A program made the position numbers and the translations under genes. This document shows positions 55,867-63,940 of a DNA stretch of 64,000 bases, in pieces (position 1 is the first letter of the stretch; every line of letters starts with the position of its first letter). Below the pieces are notes generated by a model. The model searched no databases. It worked only from the letters and a program-made list of their open reading frames with translations, and was not told the DNA's origin. The stretch comes from Ottowia thiooxydans DSM 14619 (lineage in GTDB: Bacteria; Pseudomonadota; Gammaproteobacteria; Burkholderiales; Burkholderiaceae_C). The DNA is taken from positions 497,238 to 561,237 of the forward strand of contig NZ_AUGX01000001.1 in assembly GCF_000422885.1 (NCBI RefSeq). Direction: 5' to 3'.

Positions 55867-56137
55867 GAACTGAAACACCTTTCGAAATATTCTTGAGGTA
55901 TGCCCCCCGCCATGCTGCGGCAGCAGGCACTCCCCCGACAGGCCACCGCGACCAACTACATGGCCACTACCGGCGCCGAAACCACGCCCAACCCATCGCG
56001 CTAGCGCCAACTGTAAACTGACTTCGGCATTTTGATGTCTGGGAACGCCAGGCTATGAGTGGAAACGCGAACTCCCCCCTGTGGCATATAAGCTTTTCAA
56101 CGAGTGCTAAGGTTGCAGCAACTTCTTTGGAGAGCAC

Positions 56138-57088
56138 ATGACCCGACCTGGTGAACTTCGAGCCACAGGCGTCAGCCGAGCGCAGTTCCTGCGAGCCACC
56201 GCGGCCGCCACAGTGGCGGCGACGCTCGGGAGCACGGCATTTTCTGCCTCCCAGGATGTCCAAGGAAGCAAGATGATCACACGGAAAATCCCCACCACAG
56301 GCGAACTTCTTCCTGTGGTTGGATGTGGTACCTGGCAGGGCTTTGGGCATGCCGAAGGGAGCGCCGAGTACCTGCGCTTGCCTGGCGTGGTCGACGCGCT
56401 TTTCGAAGCTGGCGGCACTGTTTTAGATAGTTCACCCATGTACGGCCGCTCTGAGAAGACTACCGGAGAGTTACTGGCGAAATCGAAGCATCGGAGCAAG
56501 GCGTTCCTGGCCACCAAAGTCTGGACATCTGGGCGTGAGGCGGGCATTGCACAGATGAATGAGTCCTTTTCTTTGCTGGGCGTCAGCAAGCTGGACCTGA
56601 TGCAGGTTCACAACTTGGTGGACTGGCAAACACACCTGAGGACTCTTCGGGGTTGGAAATCACAGGGGAAGATTCGGTACATTGGCATCACGCACTACAC
56701 CCCTTCGGCGTTCCGCGAGGTAGAGCAGGTACTCAGGCGTGAACAATTGGATTTCTTGCAAATCAACTATGCCTACGATGATCAAAGCGCTGCCAACACC
56801 CTGCTCCCTTTGGCTGCAGACAAAGGCGTAGCCGTATTGATAAACAAGCCGTTTGGTGGCGGCGAGTTACTAAGGGAACTGCGAGGCAAACCGTTGCCTG
56901 GTTGGGCCAAGGAAATCGATTGCGCAAGCTGGGCGCAGGTGCTTCTCAAGTTTGTGCTCAGCAACCCCGCAGTGACCTGTGTCATCCCAGGAACCAGCCG
57001 ACCTGAGCACATGGTAGACAACGCCAGAGCCGGCATGGGCATCATTCCTGAGGCCTCCTTCTGGCGCAACCGGGCCCTTGGCGCCTAG
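56138..57088 (+). CDS. Aldo/keto reductase with signal-like N-terminus
   Basis: 316 residues. The first 45 residues (SRAQFLRATAAATVAATLGSTAFSA) resemble a Tat signal but lack the second arginine, so export is uncertain. The aldo/keto reductase tetrad is visible: VLDSSPMYGRS (Asp, Tyr), FLATKVW (Lys) and DLMQVHN (His). The NADPH-binding end (ITHYTPSAF, IPGTSRPEHM) is also present. The stop codon lies in a 21-bp hairpin shared with the convergent YCII gene. Confidence 0.9.
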   Translation: MTRPGELRATGVSRAQFLRATAAATVAATLGSTAFSASQDVQGSKMITRKIPTTGELLPVVGCGTWQGFGHAEGSAEYLRLPGVVDALFEAGGTVLDSSPMYGRSEKTTGELLAKSKHRSKAFLATKVWTSGREAGIAQMNESFSLLGVSKLDLMQVHNLVDWQTHLRTLRGWKSQGKIRYIGITHYTPSAFREVEQVLRREQLDFLQINYAYDDQSAANTLLPLAADKGVAVLINKPFGGGELLRELRGKPLPGWAKEIDCASWAQVLLKFVLSNPAVTCVIPGTSRPEHMVDNARAGMGIIPEASFWRNRALGA

Positions 57089-57130
57089 GAGTCTGCGCGG
57101 CTGGGCGCCCCCAGCCGCGCAGACTCCTAG
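57085..57130. terminator. Long perfect hairpin between convergent genes
   Basis: 21-base arms (57085-57105 and 57110-57130, CTAGGAGTCTGCGCGGCTGGG) pair perfectly around a 4-base loop. The element contains the aldo/keto reductase stop and ends 3 bases before the YCII gene stop. No T-run flanks it, so it may block read-through or protect 3' ends rather than act as a standard intrinsic terminator. Confidence 0.7.
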
Positions 57131-57133
57131 CCT

Positions 57134-57475
57134 TCAGCTTTCGGGGTCATACCCAAACTCGCGGAGCTCCTGCGAGCAGCGGCAAGCTTTGGCGAGTTTT
57201 GCCGCCCAGAGAATGGCGGCTTCGCGAGACGGAAGCTCCAGCACGCAGAAGCCCCCATCGAACTCCTTGGTCTGGGGATAGGTTTCATTGGTAACAGTAC
57301 CGTCTGGAGCCACCATGCGTGTGGCAACCTCTGCGTTGACTCCGCCACCGAACACATACACGCCAGCTTCCTTGGCCTCCCGGATGACCTGGTGCGAAGC
57401 ATCGCTCACGGCGGCCAGGTCCTCAGGGGCGACTTTCATCGCACCGGCAGGAAAGGAGATCAGGAATTTGGTCAT
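57134..57475 (-). CDS. YCII-domain protein
   Basis: 113 residues from the ATG at 57475; a longer frame to 57577 crosses REP-like DNA and is unlikely. A ferredoxin-like YCII fold: MTKFLISFPAGAM, HQVIREAKEAGVYVFGGGV, DGTVTNETYPQTKEFDGGF. The conserved His of YCII proteins is probably the one in SDASHQV. Such proteins are small enzymes or binding proteins of mostly unknown role. It converges with the aldo/keto reductase gene. Confidence 0.9.
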   Translation of the reverse strand: MTKFLISFPAGAMKVAPEDLAAVSDASHQVIREAKEAGVYVFGGGVNAEVATRMVAPDGTVTNETYPQTKEFDGGFCVLELPSREAAILWAAKLAKACRCSQELREFGYDPES

Positions 57476-57491
57476 CGTTGGTCTCGAGTAA

Positions 57492-57532
57492 TCACTCCCT
57501 CTCCCGCATGCGGGAGATGGCTGGGGTGAGGG
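57492..57532. repeat. REP-like palindromic element
   Basis: A perfect 18-base palindrome (TCTCCCGCATGCGGGAGA at 57500-57517), flanked by CTCCC and GGGTGAGGG, resembles dispersed REP-like elements of high-GC proteobacteria. It lies between the YCII gene and the beta-lactamase gene. Confidence 0.55.
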
Positions 57533-57639
57533 CCGGCAGCGTCTCCCGTGTTTGTGACCTGTCCAACTCAAGCTCACTGGACCGAGGGGCGAAGCCGTCT
57601 TGTCGGCGAAAATTCAAACTTCAACACTTAAAGCCTAAC

Positions 57640-58449
57640 ATGCGCAGAGCCACGGCACTTGTTCTTACGTCAACCCTGGCGTTCTCAGCACCCACGTCAT
57701 TTGCCGGTGAGTTGTGCACACTGATCATCGACGCAGCCAGCGGTGACACCGTCCTGAAAACCGGCCAACACTGTGCAACGCGCGTAACTCCCGCGTCGAC
57801 CTTCAAGCTCGCCATTAGCGTGATGGGGTTCGACTCTGGCGTTCTATCTGATGCAAAAAACCCTTCATGGCCGTATCAGGTCGGCTACCCCGATTGGGCT
57901 GGAGACGCATGGAGACGAGACATCGATCCTGCCGACTGGATGAAGGTATCTGTATTTTGGTATTCCCAACAAGTGTTGAAGCAGCTAGGACAAGCTCGCT
58001 TCGAGAAATACGTAGAGGCCTTCGGGTATGGGAACAAGGATGTCTCGGCCGTACCCGTTAAAGCGTCAAGCAGCCATGGTGTTTGGGTGATGTCATCGCT
58101 TCAAATATCGCCCAATGAGCAAGTTTCTTTCCTGCGAAAGTTTGTGAATCGTCAACTGCCTGTGAGTGCCCACGCATATGAGATGACAGCCACCATTGCA
58201 AGGCAAGATATGCATTTGGACGGCTGGCGTATTTACGGGAAAACAGGCACGGGCTCACCAGGTCAGGACAACAGATATCGGGCGGATCAAGCGTATGGCT
58301 GGTACGTTGGATGGGCAACCAAAGGCACGCAAACGTTGGTGTTCGCCCGACTCATTCAGGACGAAAAAGCGCAAAAACCGAATGCGGGCGTCCGTGCAAG
58401 AGATCAGCTATTGGAGGAGCTATCTACTGCAAGCCTTCGCTTGCGTTGA
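57640..58449 (+). CDS. Class D (OXA-type) beta-lactamase
   Basis: 269 residues from the ATG at 57640, which has a clear signal peptide (to SFAGEL); a frame open from 57478 lacks a site. The class D motifs are present: S53-x-x-K56 (PASTFKLA), S104-V-F (SVFWYSQ; usually SxV), Y130-G-N (FGYGNKDVS) and K201-T-G (YGKTGTG). Length and the NEQVSFLRKF block also fit. Hydrolysis of penicillins and possibly other beta-lactams is expected, but the SxF variant leaves the spectrum open. No regulator, integron attC or insertion sequence flanks it, so a chromosomal intrinsic gene is likely. Confidence 0.92.
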   Translation: MRRATALVLTSTLAFSAPTSFAGELCTLIIDAASGDTVLKTGQHCATRVTPASTFKLAISVMGFDSGVLSDAKNPSWPYQVGYPDWAGDAWRRDIDPADWMKVSVFWYSQQVLKQLGQARFEKYVEAFGYGNKDVSAVPVKASSSHGVWVMSSLQISPNEQVSFLRKFVNRQLPVSAHAYEMTATIARQDMHLDGWRIYGKTGTGSPGQDNRYRADQAYGWYVGWATKGTQTLVFARLIQDEKAQKPNAGVRARDQLLEELSTASLRLR

Positions 58450-58507
58450 TGAGCGAGTGGAGCTGAATGTGGTCGCGGTCGAACTTCCCGGCTACGCCTG
58501 GTAGTGC

Positions 58508-59986
58508 TCACATGAAAAAAGCAATGTATAGCGCCCCCAGCATAAGCACAGCAAGACAACAAGCTGCGTAAGGCAGAAGCGCGCGATAGACCAGGCGCTC
58601 CTGCCCCACTCCATGTGCCATACCCGCGGCGATCGTCATCCGAACAGGTGAAAAGATGCTCATGGCGGTGCCTGATACGTGCTGCAATGCGGCAACGGCT
58701 GGCAGGCTCAGACTAGCCTGCGCAGCCAGAGCGAGTTGAGAGGGCATGAACAGGCTGTTGGGAGCGTTGCCGCTATTGGTCAGAATACCGAAAGCGCTTG
58801 AGATCAACGGGGTGACCAGAATCGCTTTTTCATGCAGCGCAGCAAACATGGCCTGCGCGCTGGCCCCCGAGATACCCGCGGCAGACAAGACTTCCGCCAT
58901 CATGGCAAACAGGAATACGGTTAATACCGCATGCTTGCCGGTCACCCATGCCGCGGTAGCTTCCAAAGGAATGAGCTGGGCCTGCCTGCGGACCCAAGCA
59001 GTGACCACACCACCGGCCAATAACCAGGAGCCCGCATGAAAGAGCGGGGACCACGCAGGCAGATCCTCAAAAGGTGCAATCCTGAATATGCTCCCAAGGA
59101 CATCCTTGAGAGGTGGCAGCAGCCGTGTCAGTACTAGCGCGCTGATCAACGCCACGTACGGCATGGCTCGTATTGCTGCCTTCCGGGCACTGGCAAGGTC
59201 CGGCTTTTCATCGACCAAGTAACGCAGCAAGATCAAGGGGCCATAGGCTGCAAGAAGAGCTGTTTCGGGCCCTAGGTACCAGGTGGCAAAAGCCAGCAAG
59301 ACCAAGCCTGTGGCGATCCACGCAGTTTCGCGGATGCACTCCCCTTTTGAGACTTCCCAGCCTGCGGCCCGCATGGTCCGCCAGAACAACTGCAGCCATA
59401 TCATCATGAACAAGCTGATGGGCACCATCAAGTAAAGCCCCAGCACGGACGCTGGAATGCGCGCGTACGCGGCTGCCAGGAGAGTCCCGCTGCCCATGGC
59501 ACCCCAAGGAATCATGGTTTGGCTCAGCAACCCAAAGACCATGAGATGCCGAGGAGCAAAGCCCATGTGGCGAATCAAGGTCACGGTGCCCAACATTCCG
59601 GCACCGAAGCCCGTAGCGGCCTCCGCAAATGGGCCCACCAGGAAGCAAGCAAAGAACAGCCTCCGGCGCCGGGCCAGCGGCGATTGCGTTGCAGAGGCAC
59701 CTGATAAAGCCGTATCCGCGCTTTCGGTTTGAACCTTGCTATGCGAAGCAATTCGCCAGAAAAAAAGCCCACCCAGGATATAGGGCGCTATGGTGGCCCC
59801 AATCCAGAAACCACGCGTGAGTGCGTGGCTCAATTGCTCTATTCCGAATGCCGTTGGCCCCGTGGTGAATGCGATAGGGATGGCAGACAAAAGCCCCAGC
59901 ACCGCAGCATTCGTCATACTGACACGGCCACTGCAAATGGCCAGCACCATGACAAACGCTGGCATTGACCATAGTAAGTAGGTCAT
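58508..59986 (-). CDS. L-lactate permease-family transporter
   Basis: 492 residues from the ATG at 59986; the frame continues to 60073, but MTYLLWSMPAFVMVL is the natural start. About 12-13 hydrophobic segments. GPFAEAATGFGAGMLGTVTLI and the SAFGILTNSGNAPNSLFMPSQ block are typical of the LctP/GlcA lactate-glycolate permease family. It probably imports lactate or a related 2-hydroxy acid with protons. No lactate dehydrogenase gene lies next to it. Confidence 0.92.
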   Translation of the reverse strand: MTYLLWSMPAFVMVLAICSGRVSMTNAAVLGLLSAIPIAFTTGPTAFGIEQLSHALTRGFWIGATIAPYILGGLFFWRIASHSKVQTESADTALSGASATQSPLARRRRLFFACFLVGPFAEAATGFGAGMLGTVTLIRHMGFAPRHLMVFGLLSQTMIPWGAMGSGTLLAAAYARIPASVLGLYLMVPISLFMMIWLQLFWRTMRAAGWEVSKGECIRETAWIATGLVLLAFATWYLGPETALLAAYGPLILLRYLVDEKPDLASARKAAIRAMPYVALISALVLTRLLPPLKDVLGSIFRIAPFEDLPAWSPLFHAGSWLLAGGVVTAWVRRQAQLIPLEATAAWVTGKHAVLTVFLFAMMAEVLSAAGISGASAQAMFAALHEKAILVTPLISSAFGILTNSGNAPNSLFMPSQLALAAQASLSLPAVAALQHVSGTAMSIFSPVRMTIAAGMAHGVGQERLVYRALLPYAACCLAVLMLGALYIAFFM

Positions 59987-60156
59987 TGAAGCCGGGATGG
60001 GGAAAGCTGGGTCATCCCGCTGATGGTAGCGGACGCCACGGCCCTGAGGGCAATAGGCCGCAAGGCCTGTCATGGCCTGTCATGGCCAAGCCGAAAGCAA
60101 CACCCTTGCAAATAGCAAACCGCCGGGGCCTCTCTCAGCCTGCCGGCGGTCTCGAG

Positions 60157-60360
60157 TTATGGAGTGGTTGTCTTGGCGACGTCTCTACGGCCGCGCCATT
60201 CGCCCCGGCAGTGGCGTGGACGACGAAATAGAAGTGCCACCCCGAGCGCAATCAACAAGACCGGGCCAATGAGGGGAAACATGCCGACGGGGATCAGGCC
60301 CAGGTATTTGGCGACGCCAAGCGAGCCGATAACAATAAATGCAAGAGGAAGGATTCTCAT
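60157..60360 (-). CDS. Small two-span membrane protein, LiaF/DUF5668-like
   Basis: 67 residues with two hydrophobic segments (LPLAFIVIGSLGVAKYLGLI, then FPLIGPVLLIALGVALLF) and a basic tail. It matches the first 40 residues of the protein encoded at 60379-60747. It follows that gene by 18 bases and is probably the third gene of the sigma-factor operon. Confidence 0.8.
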   Translation of the reverse strand: MRILPLAFIVIGSLGVAKYLGLIPVGMFPLIGPVLLIALGVALLFRRPRHCRGEWRGRRDVAKTTTP

Positions 60361-60378
60361 GATGTGCTCTAGGTTGAA

Positions 60379-60747
60379 TCAAGAGGTGGGTGGCTGAGCG
60401 AACTGCTTCGAGGAAGATGTTTCTTTTGTGGAGGCGGGAAAGTGTGAGTGGCCTGCAGGGCCACCATGAGAGTGCCACTGCCGCATACCTGCGCGAAAGC
60501 GATTGCGTTCTTCTTCGCTCAGATTGGTCCAGCCGGGGCCGAATTGACGATTCATGCGCCGCTCCCAACGGTCTTGCATGCGTTCACGCATGTCGGCGCG
60601 CCAACGTGGGCCACGCGCAAGCATGGCGATGCCAATGCCTATCAAAATCAAAGGCCAGAACAACTGCACAAAGGCGGGGTCTATGAAACCGAAGTGTTTG
60701 AGCACCCCAAACACGCCTATGGCGATGAGGGCAAATGGAAAGATACG
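60379..60747 (-). CDS. LiaF/DUF5668-like membrane protein with charged tail
   Basis: 122 residues from the ATG at 60747; GGAG precedes it. Two membrane segments (FPFALIAIGVFGVLKHFGF, then FWPLILIGIGIAMLA) are followed by a 70-residue basic and Gln/His-rich tail (RWRADMRERMQDRWERRM, SHFPAST). The membrane pair is a paralogue of the next gene's. It starts 39 bases after the sigma factor stop. In some bacteria such proteins sense envelope stress beside a sigma factor or two-component system; here it might act as the anti-sigma factor, but no zinc motif supports that. Confidence 0.85.
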   Translation of the reverse strand, partial: RIFPFALIAIGVFGVLKHFGFIDPAFVQLFWPLILIGIGIAMLARGPRWRADMRERMQDRWERRMNRQFGPGWTNLSEEERNRFRAGMRQWHSHGGPAGHSHFPASTKETSSSKQFAQPPTS

Positions 60748-60786
60748 CATGGCTTTCTCCAACAAAAAAGTGCAAATAAGTGAGCG

Positions 60787-61371
60787 TTAGATGATGAAAT
60801 CGCCGTATTCGCCGTACTCGGCTTGTAGCCTTTCACGCAAGGCCAGCACGGCGTAACGCTTGCGCGCAAGCAGGGTGTTCTGCGGCACGTGCCATTGGGC
60901 GGACATCTCAGCGAACGAAAGGCCTTCAATCTCATGCGCAACAAATACGTCGCGCTGTTCGGGCGGAAGCGTTTGTAGAGCGGTTTGTATAGAGGCCAGT
61001 AAAACCGAACGGGCATAGGCTGCATCAGGCCCGGCAGCGGGATCAGGCAGACTCTCTTCAAGCCAGCTTCGGCCTTCTTCGCCGTCAACGGGCGCAAACG
61101 GCTCTTCTTTTTTCTTGCGTGAACGGTCAATGATTCGGTTCTTGGCCACTCGAAATAGCCACCCACTGGCTTTCTCAATGGTTTCGGTGGCGGCGTAAAA
61201 ATCCAGCAATACGTCTTGCAAGATGTCCTCTGCCTCCGCAGCATCACGCACCTGGCCGCGGATAAAGTTACCCAGCCGCGACCGCTCGCGCTTAACGACT
61301 TCAGTAAAACGCGAAACATTGGTCGGCATGGCGAATTGTGCTGCGGGGGGCGGGCTGACTACGGCGTCCAT
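60787..61371 (-). CDS. ECF-type RNA polymerase sigma factor
   Basis: About 194 residues from the ATG at 61371; another ATG at 61329 is possible, and a frame to 61524 is poorly supported. Region 2: RSRLGNFIRGQVRDAAEAEDILQDVLLDFY, ASGWLFRVAKNRIIDRSRKK. Region 4: LQTLPPEQRDVFVAHEIEGLSFAEMSAQWHVPQNTLLARKRYAV. No classical anti-sigma gene follows; instead two LiaF-like small membrane proteins do. The operon may respond to envelope stress. Confidence 0.93.
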   Translation of the reverse strand: MDAVVSPPPAAQFAMPTNVSRFTEVVKRERSRLGNFIRGQVRDAAEAEDILQDVLLDFYAATETIEKASGWLFRVAKNRIIDRSRKKKEEPFAPVDGEEGRSWLEESLPDPAAGPDAAYARSVLLASIQTALQTLPPEQRDVFVAHEIEGLSFAEMSAQWHVPQNTLLARKRYAVLALRERLQAEYGEYGDFII

Positions 61372-61581
61372 ACTAGGAAGACGTACGAGCACAGGAAATA
61401 TTGTGGACGAACGGAATTTAGGCGCGATTACAGCTCGCCTATCCCTTGCCAGACGATGCAGCTGCCCCTGCCAAGTGCGAGCATGAAGCTGCTGAGCGGG
61501 AGCTCGGCGGTCCCGGCAGCTCAAGTGGGTCCCGAAGAAGACTCCGTGCCTTTCGAACTCAGCCTACTCAACCTCGCTCAG

Positions 61582-62688
61582 CTAAGGCGCCAACAATAGC
61601 CCCTGCAACTCCTTGCGGCTCTTCACCCCCAATCGCGTGTAGATCTGCCGCCGATGGTAGGTGGCGGTATTGGCGCTGATGCCCATGCGCGTGGCGATCT
61701 GCTCCTCAGACAGGCCTCGTACCAACCAGTAGGCTAGTTCGTACTGGCGCTGCGGCAACTTCAGCGCCCGCAGTGCGGAAAGCAAATGCGCCACACGCGG
61801 CACCCGCTGGGTGATGTGGATACCCACCGCCCGGCCCTCACCCTTGGCATCGGCCATCTGCGTGGTGCGTAGCGTGAAAGAGCCGCTTGCGTTGTACAGC
61901 TCCAGTTGCGGCAATGCTGAAGATAGGTTCTTCGAGCTCCTGAGCGCAGGTTGCTGGACAGATTGCAGGCGCAACAACACTTCTTGCAACGCGGGCGGCA
62001 GCTCGCTGCGGCGGTACCAGCGTAGCCCGAAGGCCAGAGCCATCAGCCGGTCAGCCTGTGGCGATGACCACAGCAACCGCCCCTGAGGCGTGGCCACCAG
62101 CATGGCGTTGTCGCACACCACGCTGTCCTGCGCATTCAGCTCTCCGGTCTGCAGGATGCGCGCCAGCCAAGGTTCAAGCCCCGCCAACACTGCCGTATCT
62201 GCGGGCGTGAAGCACGGGGCGCCCGGCTTGCGGCATAGCTTGAGCGAACCCAGGCCCCGCCCCTGCGGTGTGCGCAACACCAGGCTCAAAAAATCCTGCA
62301 GCTCGGATGGTCGCGCCACCTGGTTGTAGAAATCGCTGCGAACGAATACGCTCCTGGGTACGGAGATGAGCTGCTCCATCACCCGCACCCCATGTTCATG
62401 CCGCACGGCGGCGGCGAAGTCGTGCGAGCTGTAGTTGACGACCTCGTGCTCCAGCGCCGCCATCTGCGGATCAAAATAGCGGTGCATCCACTCGCGCGCT
62501 ACCGAAGGCTCGATGTACGCATCCAGAGCCCCGCTGGCATCGGGGTGGAAATAAACACCCGTATCAAAGGCGATCAGTTGGTGCAGCTCATGCATCACTG
62601 GCTCAATGAGCGCCAGCCCGCTGAAATCCAGACAGGCCATTAATTGCAGGCGCTCAGTGGCCTGCTGATGAATATGGGAACTTTGCAT
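61582..62688 (-). CDS. LuxR-family regulator (tandem copy 1)
   Basis: 368 residues. The C-terminal helix-turn-helix (ALKLPQRQYELAYWLVRGLSEEQIATRMGISANTATYHRRQIYTRLG) is clear. The first 290 residues are a sensor-like domain (LIEPVMHELHQLIAFDTGVYFHPD) shared with the neighbouring regulator at 62713, without a recognised ligand pocket. The two genes are 24 bases apart and probably co-transcribed. They follow the IPTL-CTERM gene that begins beyond the right window edge. Confidence 0.92.
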   Translation of the reverse strand: MQSSHIHQQATERLQLMACLDFSGLALIEPVMHELHQLIAFDTGVYFHPDASGALDAYIEPSVAREWMHRYFDPQMAALEHEVVNYSSHDFAAAVRHEHGVRVMEQLISVPRSVFVRSDFYNQVARPSELQDFLSLVLRTPQGRGLGSLKLCRKPGAPCFTPADTAVLAGLEPWLARILQTGELNAQDSVVCDNAMLVATPQGRLLWSSPQADRLMALAFGLRWYRRSELPPALQEVLLRLQSVQQPALRSSKNLSSALPQLELYNASGSFTLRTTQMADAKGEGRAVGIHITQRVPRVAHLLSALRALKLPQRQYELAYWLVRGLSEEQIATRMGISANTATYHRRQIYTRLGVKSRKELQGLLLAP

Positions 62689-62712
62689 GGGTGATAGGCG
62701 CTTTGCGCCGCA

Positions 62713-63804
62713 TCACTGCGGTGCAAACAAAAACGCTTGCAGCTCCTGCCTATTCTGCACCCCTAGCCGTATGTACACCTGCCTGCGATGGTAGGTGGCT
62801 GTATTCGCGCTGATGCCCATGCGCGTGGCAATCTGCTCCTCAGGCAGGCCACGGACCAGCCAGTAGGCGAGCTCATGCTGGCGCTGCGGAAGACCCAGGG
62901 CGCGCAGCGTGGGCAACAATTTGGCTACGCGCGGCACACGCTGCGTGATGGCGATACCTACCGCCCTGCCCTCGCCAGCGACCGCTTCCATCAGCGTAGC
63001 GCGCAGCGAGAACGTGCCGCTGGCGTTGTGCAAATCCAGTTGCGGTGGCTCAGGGAGACTGGCGCCCTGGCGGGCGTACTCCAGGCGCCGCAGCAATGCC
63101 TGCAACGCGGGCGGCAGCTCGCTGCGCCGATACCAGCGCGGCTCGAACGCCAGAGCCATCAGCCGGTCGGCCTCGGGCGATGTCCACAACAGTTGCCCCT
63201 GCGGGGATGCCACCAACATGGCGCTGTCATGCACCACAGTGTCCTTCGCATCCGCCTCACCTAGCTGCAGCACACGCGCCAGCCAAGGCTCCAGCTGCGC
63301 CATCATGGCCACCTCTTCGGGGCCGAAGCGCGGCGCCTGCGTCCCGCGATACAGCTTGATCGCACCCACACCGGCGCCCTGAGGCGTGCGCAACACCAGA
63401 CTCAGGCAGTCCAGCAGTTCTGCCGGGCGCAGCGTCAGATTGTAAAAATCGCTGCGCATCAACTCGGCAATCGGCACGGTAATGAGCTGCTCCATCATCT
63501 GCGGCCCGTGGTCACCACGCACCGCAGCAGCAAAGTCGTGCGCACTGCGCCGGATCACTTTTCGCTCGCTGGCCATGATCTCCGGGTCGAAGTAAATGTG
63601 CATCATGTCGCGCGCCAGCGAAGGCTCGATGTAGGCCCCCATCGCACCCTCGCTGCCGGGGTAGAAATAACCCCCCGTGTCAAAAAAGATCAGGTGATGC
63701 AGCTCGTGAAACAGGGCCTCGATCAGTTGCGGCCCGTTGAAATCCAAGCAGGCCATATGCTGCACGCGCGCCAGGGCTTGCTGCTGAACTCGAGAAAGAG
63801 ACAT
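62713..63804 (-). CDS. LuxR-family regulator (tandem copy 2)
   Basis: 363 residues, with the same layout as the regulator at 61582: a sensor half (HLIFFDTGGYFYPGSEGAMG) and a C-terminal helix-turn-helix (QRQHELAYWLVRGLPEEQIATRMGISANTATYHRRQVY). The DNA-binding parts are nearly identical, the sensor parts about half identical. It lies 136 bases after the end of an IPTL-CTERM gene on the same strand. Confidence 0.93.
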   Translation of the reverse strand: MSLSRVQQQALARVQHMACLDFNGPQLIEALFHELHHLIFFDTGGYFYPGSEGAMGAYIEPSLARDMMHIYFDPEIMASERKVIRRSAHDFAAAVRGDHGPQMMEQLITVPIAELMRSDFYNLTLRPAELLDCLSLVLRTPQGAGVGAIKLYRGTQAPRFGPEEVAMMAQLEPWLARVLQLGEADAKDTVVHDSAMLVASPQGQLLWTSPEADRLMALAFEPRWYRRSELPPALQALLRRLEYARQGASLPEPPQLDLHNASGTFSLRATLMEAVAGEGRAVGIAITQRVPRVAKLLPTLRALGLPQRQHELAYWLVRGLPEEQIATRMGISANTATYHRRQVYIRLGVQNRQELQAFLFAPQ

Positions 63805-63940
63805 GGTGTGGATCAGTCGGTTGTTAGTGCACTTTGTAACAACCTACCACATACACCGCGCTCTCCGCCCCACCCCAAGGGGTAGGGATAAGTATTCACC
63901 GGCGAAAAAAGGCGAAATACCTATTGAGCAGTCAGAACGC

